Of a stretch of 64,000 nucleotides of DNA, positions 30,251 through 39,299 are shown in pieces. The DNA is taken from the NCBI RefSeq assembly GCF_000744255.1, contig NZ_JQLO01000001.1:1550001-1614000 (forward strand). Direction: 5' to 3'. How positions within the stretch are numbered: the stretch's first letter is position 1; every line of letters starts with the position of its first letter. The notes beneath the pieces are model-generated. The model was not told where the DNA came from. It saw only the letters and a program-made list of their open reading frames with translations, and did not search any database. Source of the stretch: Carnobacterium divergens DSM 20623. GTDB lineage: Bacteria; Bacillota; Bacilli; Lactobacillales; Carnobacteriaceae. Made by a program: the position numbers and the translations under genes.

Positions 30251-30922
30251 ATGTACAACTTAAAAGTCTGCCATCTCTATGGAAATCTTTTAAACACCTA
30301 TGGAGATAATGGCAACCTCTTGATGCTAAATCATCGGGCAAAACAAAAAGGCATCCAACTGGATATTGAAGTTATCAGCTTAAAAGAAGCGTTTGATCCA
30401 GCTAAATATGACATCGTCTTTTTTGGTGGCGGTCAAGATTATGAGCAATTAATTGTTTCAAAAGACATTCAAGATAAAAAAGAAGCCTTAACTCAATATA
30501 TCGAAAATGACGGCGTTACGGTTGCCATTTGTGGTGGCTATCAATTACTTGGTCATTACTATATGGATGCCAGTGGCAATAAAATCGATGGAATTGGTGC
30601 GTTAGATCACTATACTTTGAGCCAAGACAACAGTCGCTTTATTGGGGACATTGTCATTAAAAATGAAGAATTTGGTGAAACCTATGTTGGTTTTGAAAAT
30701 CATAATGGTATGACCTTCCTTGGTAAAGACGAAAAACCGTTAGGAATAGTCCAAAAAGGCAAGGGAAACAATGGAAACGATCAAACTGAAGGCGCGATTT
30801 ATAAACAAACCTATTGTTCTTATTTCCACGGACCATTGCTTGTAAAAAATACTGTTTTAACGGATCGTGTGTTAAAAGCGGCAATGAAGAATCGCTATCC
30901 AGAGATTGAATTAGCGGATTAA
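30251..30922 (+). CDS. gatD: Lipid II isoglutaminyl synthase, glutamine amidotransferase subunit GatD
   Basis: Glutaminase that feeds ammonia to MurT. 223 residues, class I GATase fold: VFFGGGQDYEQ, nucleophile C94 in AICGGYQLLG and the His in YFHGPLL. C94 has the same number as in S. aureus GatD. It is co-transcribed with murT and ends at a two-way terminator. Confidence 0.95.
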   Translation: MYNLKVCHLYGNLLNTYGDNGNLLMLNHRAKQKGIQLDIEVISLKEAFDPAKYDIVFFGGGQDYEQLIVSKDIQDKKEALTQYIENDGVTVAICGGYQLLGHYYMDASGNKIDGIGALDHYTLSQDNSRFIGDIVIKNEEFGETYVGFENHNGMTFLGKDEKPLGIVQKGKGNNGNDQTEGAIYKQTYCSYFHGPLLVKNTVLTDRVLKAAMKNRYPEIELAD

Positions 30923-30958
30923 AAAAAGCATCTTACATAAATTGTAAGATGCTTTTTT
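30922..30958. terminator. Bidirectional terminator between gatD and methyltransferase
   Basis: Perfect arms AAAAAAGCATCTTACA (30922-30937) and the complement (30943-30958), 5-base loop, T run on both strands. It separates two convergent genes. Confidence 0.92.
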
Positions 30959-30960
30959 GA

Positions 30961-31566
30961 TTATTTCTTAGTCGCCTCTAGGATAAATAAAGAGGCCTCT
31001 TGATTCATAAACAACTGATTTCCATGATAAAATGTTCTTGCTTTTAGATTTGTAAAACCGATTTTTTTCATTGTTTGAATCAATTCCTGCTGTTTAAAAC
31101 CTGAATGAACTTTATCCGAAACCACTGCTTCATTATAATCAAAATCAATGATTAACAACTGTCCATTTCCATTAAGGGCGCGATACAAATTCGAAAGCAA
31201 CGTTTCAATCGTTGGAATATGGAGCAAGACTTGAACTAAAAAAATACAATCTCCATGTAACGCAACTGATGGATCTACTTCACCGTCTACACAAAGGGTC
31301 GTTGCATTTGATAGGTGTTTGTCGTTGATTTTTTGTTCAACCATTGCAATCATGTTTTTTGAAGCGTCCACAAATTGGATAGATTTAAAGTCACTTAACA
31401 ACTCCATACCTACAAGTCCCGTTCCACATCCGTAATCAATTGCTGTTTGTTCTTTTCCTTTAGGTAGCTGTTTCTGAATGGTTTCCGCAATTATTTTAGC
31501 AATTTTTATTCGCTCTTCATTTTCATAATTTGCCGCCATTTTTTCAAATACGTGAATATTTCCCAT
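30961..31566 (-). CDS. Class I SAM-dependent methyltransferase
   Basis: 201 residues. The SAM motif I is AIDYGCGTGLVGMELL, followed by FVDASKNMIAMVEQ (acidic loop), CIFLVQVLLHIP and LLIIDFDYNE. The substrate is unknown; the fold is that of small-molecule methyltransferases of the Methyltransf_11/25 type. It is a single gene downstream of the ABC exporter and could be read through from it. Confidence 0.8.
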   Translation of the reverse strand: MGNIHVFEKMAANYENEERIKIAKIIAETIQKQLPKGKEQTAIDYGCGTGLVGMELLSDFKSIQFVDASKNMIAMVEQKINDKHLSNATTLCVDGEVDPSVALHGDCIFLVQVLLHIPTIETLLSNLYRALNGNGQLLIIDFDYNEAVVSDKVHSGFKQQELIQTMKKIGFTNLKARTFYHGNQLFMNQEASLFILEATKK

Positions 31567-31611
31567 TTTACACCACTGTTAAACAATTGATTTATTTTAG
31601 ATTTATTTCAT

Positions 31612-33381
31612 TTATTGTTTAAATTGTTCTTTAACGTATCGATGGTATAATTCATGTGTTTCAACTAATTCTTGATGTGTCCCTTCACCGGTTACCTCAC
31701 CGTGCTCAATAAATAAAATTTTATCTGCATGAACAATAGTTGAAAGGCGATGGGCAATAATCAAGGTTGTTCTTCCATTCATTAGGTTTGTCAACGCTTT
31801 TTGTACCATTTCTTCTGATTCACTATCTAAACTAGCTGTTGCTTCATCTAACATCAAAATCTTAGGATCACGTAAAAAGGCTCTTGCAATCGCCAACCGT
31901 TGACGTTGCCCACCAGATAGCTTAACCCCTCGTTCGCCAACTTCTGTGTCTAATCCATGTGGCATTTCTGAAACGAATTGACGAGCATAAGCGAGTTCCA
32001 ATACGTGCCATAATTCTTCGTCAGAAAATGCTTTGTTGATGCCATAGCCTAAGTTATCCCGTATTGTTCCTGATAGAATGGCACTTTCTTGCGCCACATA
32101 GCCAATTTGAGAGCGCCATGAATACAACGACACTTCTTTCAAGTTATGGTTTCCAATTGACATTTCACCCGCTTGTGGCTCATAGAAACGTTCCAATAAA
32201 GAAAAAATTGTTGATTTCCCTCCACCACTTGGACCTGCAAAGGCCACTACTGTGTTCGGTTTTGCTACAAAGGAAATATTTTTTAAAATAGGGTGTGCCT
32301 CATCATAAGCAAACGAAACATCCTCTACTTTAATTTCTTTCCCCGTCACATCAACAGCTTCGCCAACAGTAAAATCTTCTGCTTCCATTGCTAAAATTTC
32401 TGAAAGACGTTCTGTTGAGCCTTTTGTTTTTTGTAGTTGTGAGAAAAATTGGGCAAATTGAGCAGCTGGAGCGATAATTTGAACTAAATAAAGTAAAAAG
32501 GCAATCAAGGTTCCATTCGATAAGCTTCCATCTGCTACTCTTAATGCTCCGTAAGTTAAAATCCCTACAAAAATACTCATCATCACTAAAATCATAATTG
32601 GGCCAATCACTGATTGAACTTTAGCTTCTGAGACTCCGATATTAAATAATTTTTTTATTCCGTCTTCACCGTGTTCTTTCTCAACCGTTTCTCCATTTGA
32701 AGCTTTTACTAAACGAATTTCAGATAACGTTTGACTTGTAATTCCAGTGAAAGCAGCGGTTTCTTTTTGCAATTTTTTGGCAATTTTATGCATCATGCGA
32801 CCTACAGGCATTAGAACTAGCATCACAATAGGTACCGAAATAAAAATCATCAGCATCATACGCCAATCCATAATCGTTAAGATAATTAAGGCACCCACCA
32901 TTGAGATGATACTTGTAATAAAGCTTGGAAATTGATCTGCTACCAACATTTTTACGGTTGTTGTATCGTTAATCAATCGGCTTACCGTTTCCCCCGTTTT
33001 GGTATTTTCGTAATACTGAACTTTTAAGGTGATTAATTTATTCCAAACTTGTTTTCTTAATTTTGCTACGATTTCTTCCCCAACGTAACCTAACATAAAT
33101 GAGCCTATGCTACTGATTAAGGCTTGAAAAATGAAGGCTCCGATAATTAAGGCAATCAGGCCTACCGAAATGCTAGCCATACTAAAGCCATCTATTAAGT
33201 TTTTAGTTAATAATGGAACTGCTAATCCCGCTAAGGTTGTAATCGTGCTTAAAATCAATCCAAAAACCAGAAGACTTTTTCTAGGCTGTGTATTGCGAAT
33301 TAATTTAAAGAATGCTTTCCACGAATAATGTTCGCCCTTTGTTACAATTATTTCTTCTTCACTTTCTGGTACTTCTCTCAT
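31612..33381 (-). CDS. ABC multidrug-type exporter (membrane and ATPase domains fused)
   Basis: 589 residues. The N-terminal half has six membrane helices of the exporter type (about 40-330) and the C-terminal half an ATPase with Walker A GPSGGGKST, signature LSGGQRQRLAIARA, Walker B ILMLDEATASLD and the switch His in IIAHRLSTI. It works as a homodimer (BmrA/LmrA type). It starts 4 bases inside the end of the MarR gene (ATGA) and is therefore controlled with it. The substrate is unknown; MarR control suggests a toxic compound. Confidence 0.88.
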   Translation of the reverse strand: MREVPESEEEIIVTKGEHYSWKAFFKLIRNTQPRKSLLVFGLILSTITTLAGLAVPLLTKNLIDGFSMASISVGLIALIIGAFIFQALISSIGSFMLGYVGEEIVAKLRKQVWNKLITLKVQYYENTKTGETVSRLINDTTTVKMLVADQFPSFITSIISMVGALIILTIMDWRMMLMIFISVPIVMLVLMPVGRMMHKIAKKLQKETAAFTGITSQTLSEIRLVKASNGETVEKEHGEDGIKKLFNIGVSEAKVQSVIGPIMILVMMSIFVGILTYGALRVADGSLSNGTLIAFLLYLVQIIAPAAQFAQFFSQLQKTKGSTERLSEILAMEAEDFTVGEAVDVTGKEIKVEDVSFAYDEAHPILKNISFVAKPNTVVAFAGPSGGGKSTIFSLLERFYEPQAGEMSIGNHNLKEVSLYSWRSQIGYVAQESAILSGTIRDNLGYGINKAFSDEELWHVLELAYARQFVSEMPHGLDTEVGERGVKLSGGQRQRLAIARAFLRDPKILMLDEATASLDSESEEMVQKALTNLMNGRTTLIIAHRLSTIVHADKILFIEHGEVTGEGTHQELVETHELYHRYVKEQFKQ

Positions 33382-34028
33382 TGCTCTTTTCCTCCAAAAA
33401 ATTTAGTCATAAATTCGTTTCGCTCTTCTTCATTTTTAAATTCAGACGGATGATGAAAGAAATCAACACGATCCATTCCATCAGGCTGATCTTCAAAGTC
33501 TGAAAAAGAATGTCCTGGATGTCTTCTTCTTTCTCGCCCACCAAAATCAGGTCTTCTTCTTCTTTGTTGCATGTGTTCAAACCATTCTTCTCGTTGATCT
33601 TTAGAATTGGTTAATAATTTTTCTAGTAATCGATTCAATTCTGCTTGTTCTTCTTCATCTAAGCTATTGAAAAAAATCTCGCTAAAATCACCGATTTTAT
33701 CCGATTTTTCTTCGCTTGCTGTTATACCTGACTCAGTAAGATGAATCAACGTCACGCGTTTATCTTTTTCATCTTTTTTACGAGTAACAAAACCCGATTT
33801 TTCTAATTTTTTAATCAGTTCAGAAACAGAAGATGGACGGATATCTAATTCTTCTGCTAATTGGCTAGTCGTCATTTCACCGTTATGTTTCTTTAATATT
33901 CCTAGAACTCTTTGCTGACTTGAAAAATGTTTACCTCCACGATTCATACTCATAAATCCCATCATTCTGTGGTTTTGTCTCATTAATTGTTCAAAATTAT
34001 TAAATAATGTCTTTGATAATTCACTCAT
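33378..34028 (-). CDS. MarR-family regulator of the adjacent ABC exporter
   Basis: 216 residues. The winged helix lies at about 40-110, with MTTSQLAEELDIRPSSVSELIKKLEKSGFV and the wing RKKDEKDKRVTLIHLT. It has an unusual C-terminal extension of about 65 residues rich in Arg, His, Asp and Phe (MQQRRRRPDFGG, RRHPGHSFSDF), which most MarR proteins lack. The first gene of a two-gene operon, its promoter is flanked by two palindromes, so it should repress itself and the exporter. Confidence 0.87.
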   Translation of the reverse strand: MSELSKTLFNNFEQLMRQNHRMMGFMSMNRGGKHFSSQQRVLGILKKHNGEMTTSQLAEELDIRPSSVSELIKKLEKSGFVTRKKDEKDKRVTLIHLTESGITASEEKSDKIGDFSEIFFNSLDEEEQAELNRLLEKLLTNSKDQREEWFEHMQQRRRRPDFGGRERRRHPGHSFSDFEDQPDGMDRVDFFHHPSEFKNEEERNEFMTKFFGGKEQ

Positions 34029-34061
34029 ATTTTACACCTCAATTAGTTTTTCGTCTTTAAG

Positions 34062-34125
34062 TAGGTACCTAACAATTAACATCATACACCCTCTTACATA
34101 AAAAAGCAAACTATTTAGGTACCTA
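34062..34125 (-). promoter_or_regulatory. MarR-ABC promoter flanked by twin operators
   Basis: Two identical 10-base palindromes TAGGTACCTA lie at 34062-34071 and 34116-34125, 54 bases apart. Between them on the minus strand is a good promoter: -35 TTGCTT (34104-34109), 17-base spacer, -10 TATGAT (34081-34086). One operator is just upstream of the -35 and the other just downstream of the expected start of transcription. This fits binding of two MarR dimers on about the same helix face. Confidence 0.8.
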
Positions 34126-34144
34126 GTTATTAATTTTTTATTTA

Positions 34145-34188
34145 TATAAAAAAAAGAGTAAGTAGAAATATTTTTCTACTTACTCTTT
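34145..34188 (-). terminator. Terminator of manA
   Basis: Arms AAAGAGTAAGTAGAAA (34153-34168) and TTCTACTTACTCTTT, followed by T-rich sequence on the minus strand. It lies 20 bases after the manA stop. Confidence 0.85.
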
Positions 34189-34208
34189 AACTTACTTAAC
34201 CGTTTAAT

Positions 34209-35171
34209 TTAACGATTTTCTTTCCCAGGAGTTGAAGCAATAATTTGTAATTTTCCATCAATACTCCACTGTTTGATGCCATTCGGTAAAATAAAATGAA
34301 CCCCTTTTGTTAATGGATAACTTGAGCCGTCTACTAAAGATAGCTTTCCTTCTCCTGCTAAAACACTCACTAATGTATAGGGTGCAGTTGCTGTAAAATC
34401 AGCTTTTCCAGTAATATCCCACTCATACACATCGAAGAAATCCGATTCCACATAAGTCGTTACTTCAACATTTTCATGATTTTTGGTCTCAATATGCAAG
34501 ACTGGATCAATATGAGGAATCGTCGTTACATCAACGGATTGTTGAATATGCAATTCCCGTAGCTTACCTTGATCGTCTTTGCGATCATAATCATAGACAC
34601 GGTAAGTGGTATCACTGCTTTGTTGGGTTTCAAGAATCATAATCCCTGCTCCAATTGCATGAATCGTCCCACTTGGTACATGGAAAAAATCGCCTTTATT
34701 GACTTTAATACGACGTAATAATTGATCCCATTGTCCAGACTCAATCATCTGTTCCAATTCTTCTTTACTTTTAGCATGATGCCCATAAATGATTTCAGCG
34801 CCTTCGTCTGCATCAATTACATACCAGCATTCTGTCTTACCTAGTTCGCCTTCATGCTTTAACCCATACGCATCGTCTGGATGAACTTGAACAGATAAAT
34901 CATCATTGGCATCTAAAATTTTAGTTAATAAAGGGAAAACATCCCCTTTAGCATTTCCAAAAAGATCACTATGTTGGCTCCAAACCTCCGCTAAGGTCAG
35001 TCCTTTGTAGGGGCCATTTTTAACAATACTTGGGCCATTGGGATGTGCACTGATCGCCCAGCATTCTCCAACTTTATCGCTTTGCAAAGAATACCCAAAA
35101 ACGTCTTTTAACTTTGTTCCACCCCAGATTTTCTCTTGTAAAACGGCTTCTAAAAATAATGGTTCATTCAC
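34209..35171 (-). CDS. manA: Mannose-6-phosphate isomerase, class I
   Basis: Zinc enzyme that interconverts mannose-6-P and fructose-6-P. It has 320 residues, with the metal-binding VQVHPDDAYGL, GKTECWYVID, and VPSGTIHAIG and ETQQSSDTTYRVYDYDR around the active site. It is monocistronic, with a terminator and a possible catabolite control site upstream. Confidence 0.94.
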   Translation of the reverse strand: MNEPLFLEAVLQEKIWGGTKLKDVFGYSLQSDKVGECWAISAHPNGPSIVKNGPYKGLTLAEVWSQHSDLFGNAKGDVFPLLTKILDANDDLSVQVHPDDAYGLKHEGELGKTECWYVIDADEGAEIIYGHHAKSKEELEQMIESGQWDQLLRRIKVNKGDFFHVPSGTIHAIGAGIMILETQQSSDTTYRVYDYDRKDDQGKLRELHIQQSVDVTTIPHIDPVLHIETKNHENVEVTTYVESDFFDVYEWDITGKADFTATAPYTLVSVLAGEGKLSLVDGSSYPLTKGVHFILPNGIKQWSIDGKLQIIASTPGKENR

Positions 35172-35217
35172 GTGTTTGTTCCTCCTCTACTTTTTACATT
35201 CTTTAGTTTACCATATT

Positions 35218-35233
35218 TGAAAACGATTTTATG
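35218..35233. promoter_or_regulatory. Possible CcpA (cre) site upstream of manA
   Basis: TGAAAACGATTTTATG resembles the cre consensus, with the CG centre intact and the left half matching well. The right half is weak. It lies 47 bases before the manA start, in the promoter area. Confidence 0.4.
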
Positions 35234-35284
35234 AAAATTAGTCATTTTGTAAGTTTTTTTTAATAATTTGACTAGTCTTTTTGA

Positions 35285-36310
35285 TTATCTTGCTTCTTTT
35301 TCATGGAAGTAGGCTTGTAAGACTTCATTTCGACGTTTCAAATAGTGAGGATTGTCATTAATTGGATGAATACGGTTAGATAAAAAGACGAAGCCTTCTA
35401 CCGCTGCTAAATCTAATAAAATAAAGGTTCCTGTAAATCCAGAATGAAATAAGTAGCGGGTTTTATCCGTACCATCAATGGAACTAAACAAATCCCAACC
35501 TAACGAACGATGCAAGGTGCCAGAAGGCGTCCAATCCTGAATTAAAGCTGTTACGGTTTCTTCTTTTAAAATTTCAACCCCATCTATCGTTCCACGATTT
35601 AACAGCATTTGACTAAAGCGACTCACGTCTTGTAAATTTGAAAAAAGGCCGGCGCTACCACAGTGTTCACCTAAAACTAAGGCTTTTGGATCATGCACCA
35701 CACCTCGGATTAAACCTCGGATTTGATGGTTTTCAGTTGGTGCACACATCATTGGATCACGTGGGCTAAAGGTGGTATTTTTTAAATCTAACGGTTGGAT
35801 AATTCTCTGATTGAAAATAGCGACTAAATCATCTTTTAAAATAGCTTCAATAATAAACCCGAGTAAAATCATTCCAGAATCCGTATAAACTGCCTCTTTT
35901 TCAAATCCTTCGCCAATCGGTAAATGCAACAAAGCTTCTTTTAATTCTACTTGATTTAATTGATCTCGATTTGGAATAAACCCTTGTAAAGCTGATGTAT
36001 GAGTCAATAGGTGTTGAATCGTAACTTTCGGTTCACTAAAGGTCAGCAGATAGACCTTAACAGGATCAGTTAATTTTAATTGTCCTGTTTCCCACAATTG
36101 TAAAATCACTGTCGTTGTCATCATGACTTTCGTTAAGGACGCTACATCATAAAGCAAGTCGCTTTTAATTGGTTCACTCTGTGGAAAAACAGCAGCCAAT
36201 CCTTCTGAATAGCTTTCAATACCTTCCTTTGTGATAAATTGATAGTTTGCTCCTGGAATGGTTTTATCTTCGATTAAGGAATGGATCATTGCACGTGTTT
36301 TAGGATACAT
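35285..36310 (-). CDS. Serine beta-lactamase-family hydrolase
   Basis: 341 residues of the class C beta-lactamase/EstB/PBP4* fold. The nucleophile motif S-x-x-K is SLTK in DVASLTKVMMTT, the second motif is YTDSGMILLG (Y-x-S) and the third is HSGFTG. No signal peptide is visible, so it is cytoplasmic and more likely an esterase or peptidase than a resistance enzyme. It stands alone. Confidence 0.82.
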   Translation of the reverse strand: MYPKTRAMIHSLIEDKTIPGANYQFITKEGIESYSEGLAAVFPQSEPIKSDLLYDVASLTKVMMTTTVILQLWETGQLKLTDPVKVYLLTFSEPKVTIQHLLTHTSALQGFIPNRDQLNQVELKEALLHLPIGEGFEKEAVYTDSGMILLGFIIEAILKDDLVAIFNQRIIQPLDLKNTTFSPRDPMMCAPTENHQIRGLIRGVVHDPKALVLGEHCGSAGLFSNLQDVSRFSQMLLNRGTIDGVEILKEETVTALIQDWTPSGTLHRSLGWDLFSSIDGTDKTRYLFHSGFTGTFILLDLAAVEGFVFLSNRIHPINDNPHYLKRRNEVLQAYFHEKEAR

Positions 36311-36652
36311 ATTGGTCCTTCTTTCTCTGTTAAAAATTTCTTTTCTAAGATACCTGTTTGTTTATTAAATCTCTCTAAGTAATGGGAGTGTTTTTTAGTG
36401 TGAATTCTCTGATTAAGCCTTTATTAATACATGTTTTACTTGTTGTCATTTCCTTTTTTTAACCTACAGTAATTATACTATAGTGATGATCAATAATGTA
36501 GAGATAATTAAATTAGACAATTTTATTAAATGATGTTTTCAAACACCTGACTAAAAACAACTCGTTCCATTCTTAATGCTCACTAAAAAAATCATCTAAT
36601 CCATTATAATTGAATCATTTTTTTATAGTTTATTTAATGAATTAAATTATTA
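36311..36652. other. AT-rich intergenic region upstream of the serine hydrolase
   Basis: No gene seen. On the minus strand a TATAAT box (about 36473-36478) lies roughly 160 bases before the hydrolase start; a convincing -35 box is missing. Confidence 0.4.
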
Positions 36653-36694
36653 TAAAAAGAAGGCTTGCTAGCAGGTTACAGCTAGCAAGCCTTC
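36653..36694 (-). terminator. Terminator of WxL operon I
   Basis: Perfect arms GAAGGCTTGCTAGC (36659-36672) and the complement (36681-36694), 8-base loop, then TTTTTATA on the minus strand. It lies 12 bases after the LPMO stop and closes the operon. Confidence 0.92.
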
Positions 36695-36705
36695 TCAATC
36701 TTTTT

Positions 36706-38262
36706 TTATTTTACAACTTTAAAAAGACTAGCAGCCTTATCTGGTGCCCAGTTGGAATCACCATAGTTGTTATGTGCATTGGTTACTTCATAAATTTTTT
36801 CATTGAGAGAAACTTTCTCTCCAATTTTATAAGCTTCAGGTTTTGTAAGTGCCCCTAGCTTCCAAACACGGTAACTTTTTACTTCTTTGAATAGATTTAC
36901 TGCTTTATCTGGTGCCCAGTTTGTATCGCCGTAATTAATATGAGCAAGCACTACAACATAATTCTTTCCTTTATAAAAAATTTTTTCCCCAACTTTATAA
37001 GAAAGTGGTTTTGTTAAAGAGCCTACTTCCCAAGAACGATAATCAGTTGACGTATCTTTTGTTTTAACTATAAATGGGGTGCTTTCTCCAGATACATTTC
37101 CTCCAACACTGACGGCTTTAACTGTGTAGCGGTACTCTGTAGAAGCTTGTAAATTACTGTCTACCATTCTAGTTCCAGTTGTGGTTCCAACTTTAACACC
37201 ATCTCGGTAAATATGATATTCTTTGATTCCGATTAGATGAATGGAATCATGCCACATTAAATCAATGGAGTCAGCTGTGGTTTCCATTGAATGAATGGAT
37301 TGCGGAATTGAGGGATTTTCTGTATCTTCTTTTGGTGTGTTATCTGTTTTTACTGATAATACATCTGATTTTTGTGATAATTGACCATCAAATCCAACTG
37401 CTTCTACTTGATAATGATATGAGCTATTTTCTGCAACTGTTGAATCTTTGAACGAAGTGCCTCCAATAGTTCCTATTTTTTTATCATTGCGATACATATT
37501 GTATTCTTTTACATCCACATTTGTTGGTGCTGCCCAGGCTAATTGAACAGTTTTATTGGTTACATTAATGGCTTTTAATTGAGTGGGTGCATTTGGTGCG
37601 TCTTTTTCTGTTTCGCCTGTGTTGTCATTCTTTAAATTTACATCGATTACATTGTAAAAGGCGTTTCCTGTATCTGCTACATCCCAAACTGCTAAAATCA
37701 CGTTGTACCCATTGCGATCCGTTGGGACATTAATTTTATGTGTTGGATTATTTGATGATAATGAACCATCATGTTCAACGATTCCTATTGGCTCAAATGT
37801 TGCGCGAGTTAATGGAGCATTTTGATTCCAACCTTTTTTCGTTATATAGTAATGCCATTTTGTTGTTTTATGGTTGGCTGTAAAAGTCCATTTGAAAGTG
37901 TTTAAACCACCTTTCATTTCTTGCTTAATCCAACGATCAGAACTTTGTTTATCCATCACAAAATCGCCAATTTGGCCACCTCCTCCATCAGCTGAAGCGA
38001 TCTTTCCATCAGCTGGTCCGGCAAACGGATATCCTTTGGGTGCTTCAAGTGATTGTGGTCCTGTGATCACATTGCCGTATTTTTCTATTGCTGCTGACCA
38101 ACCAAGAATGGAGCTTTCTAGTTTTCCTTGATAACCACGACTAGCAGGCTGTTCAACATAACCATGAGCATAGCTATTTTGTGGTGATGCTACTAATAGA
38201 CCTCCCAGTGCAGCTGATAAAATTCCGGCTTTTATTAAAGTAAATCGTGTTGTTTTTTTCAT
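36706..38262 (-). CDS. Secreted AA10 lytic polysaccharide monooxygenase with chitin-binding modules
   Basis: 518 residues. The ATG at 38262 (GTGGGG upstream) gives a proper signal peptide ending SYA before His33, which becomes the N-terminal copper ligand. The second histidine-brace residue is H131 in FTANHKTTKWHYYIT. The AA10 domain spans about 33-210, followed by two fibronectin type III domains (about 220-305 and 318-400, each with YNMYRND/YHIYRDG and a Y-x-Y strand) and two near-identical CBM5/12 repeats (about 412-465 and 468-518; SYRVWKLGALTKPEAYKIG). It cleaves chitin or cellulose oxidatively; CBM5/12 points to chitin. It starts 25 bases after a DUF916 gene and is the last gene of WxL operon I. 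It has no WxL or LPXTG anchor. Confidence 0.93.
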   Translation of the reverse strand: MKKTTRFTLIKAGILSAALGGLLVASPQNSYAHGYVEQPASRGYQGKLESSILGWSAAIEKYGNVITGPQSLEAPKGYPFAGPADGKIASADGGGGQIGDFVMDKQSSDRWIKQEMKGGLNTFKWTFTANHKTTKWHYYITKKGWNQNAPLTRATFEPIGIVEHDGSLSSNNPTHKINVPTDRNGYNVILAVWDVADTGNAFYNVIDVNLKNDNTGETEKDAPNAPTQLKAINVTNKTVQLAWAAPTNVDVKEYNMYRNDKKIGTIGGTSFKDSTVAENSSYHYQVEAVGFDGQLSQKSDVLSVKTDNTPKEDTENPSIPQSIHSMETTADSIDLMWHDSIHLIGIKEYHIYRDGVKVGTTTGTRMVDSNLQASTEYRYTVKAVSVGGNVSGESTPFIVKTKDTSTDYRSWEVGSLTKPLSYKVGEKIFYKGKNYVVVLAHINYGDTNWAPDKAVNLFKEVKSYRVWKLGALTKPEAYKIGEKVSLNEKIYEVTNAHNNYGDSNWAPDKAASLFKVVK

Positions 38263-38287
38263 TTTTTTCCCCACTTTCTTTTTTAAT

Positions 38288-39259
38288 TTAATGTCTACTC
38301 TCTTTTCTTTTTTTATAACGATAAATGACAACTAGTATTGTTGCAGAAAGTCCAATTGCATACCATAAAAAATGCTTTCCTTCCTTGTTTATTGATGTGC
38401 TCTGCACTTTTAAATCTTTTTTTTGTTTAGGAATTTTTTTTGTATACTGCCATTCATCTTTATTGCCATGACTTAATTTGAGGCTTAGTGTCATTGCTTC
38501 TTGCTTGTTAATTGAATCAAGATTGATGGGATAGATGAATTCAGTTTCTGGCGTGATATCAATTGTACTTTTTTGTGTTTTTAAAATTTTTCCATTTTTA
38601 TCTTTAATTTTTGCTTCAAATTTTACTTCTTTTAATAAATTAGAGCCTTTATTCGATAGCTCAACACTCAATCCATCTATATTTTGTATCGTTAACTTAT
38701 TCAACGTTATTTCAGGTTTGGGTCTTTCATCATTGTCCCCTCTAATCACTAAAGGTATATTGTATGCTACAGTATTAGAAATAGTCGCCTTAGCGTCGAT
38801 TTTATTCTTTTCAGATACATGAATTCCGGCCATAAGTATTCCATTAAAACTATCTTTTGGAAACAAAATAGTGCCTTGAACCTCTTGACTACTATTTGCT
38901 AAAATTATGACTTCCTTGGGCACTTGTACCATTTCAGTTATTTTGTATAAACTAGCTGAATTTTCTGGAGTATTATCAGAATAATCAACAATTCCATTTT
39001 TATTCGTTCTCGCTTTATTAACTTCAATTCCATAGGCTTTATCTTCATCTGAATTATTGGTAATCCTTAAATAAAAAGTATCTGTTAACGCGGGTGACCA
39101 TCTGATATCAAAAAAATTTTCAACGCCTTCTGTTTGATGTTCAGAATATATTGGCGACACTGAATAACTACTATTGTCTGATGTCGTTGCAAAAGTAGTT
39201 TTACTTGCAGTAATCGAAAGTATGAATACGATTAATAGGGTTTGAACTATTTTCTTCAT
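38288..39259 (-). CDS. DUF916/DUF3324 WxL-interacting membrane protein (operon I, second copy)
   Basis: 323 residues from the ATG at 39259 (GTGAGG upstream). It has a signal peptide ending near TFATTS, an N-terminal DUF916 domain (SVSPIYSEHQ, ITNNSDEDKAYGIEVNKA, a later GILMAGIHV), a DUF3324 domain, a C-terminal membrane helix (LWYAIGLSATILVVIYRY) and a basic tail. Proteins of this type (CscA) sit in the membrane and bind WxL proteins. It lies between a WxL-like gene and the LPMO gene. Confidence 0.88.
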   Translation of the reverse strand: MKKIVQTLLIVFILSITASKTTFATTSDNSSYSVSPIYSEHQTEGVENFFDIRWSPALTDTFYLRITNNSDEDKAYGIEVNKARTNKNGIVDYSDNTPENSASLYKITEMVQVPKEVIILANSSQEVQGTILFPKDSFNGILMAGIHVSEKNKIDAKATISNTVAYNIPLVIRGDNDERPKPEITLNKLTIQNIDGLSVELSNKGSNLLKEVKFEAKIKDKNGKILKTQKSTIDITPETEFIYPINLDSINKQEAMTLSLKLSHGNKDEWQYTKKIPKQKKDLKVQSTSINKEGKHFLWYAIGLSATILVVIYRYKKRKESRH

Positions 39260-39299
39260 TATTTTCCTCACTTTCTAAAAAAATACGGAAAAAATTCTT

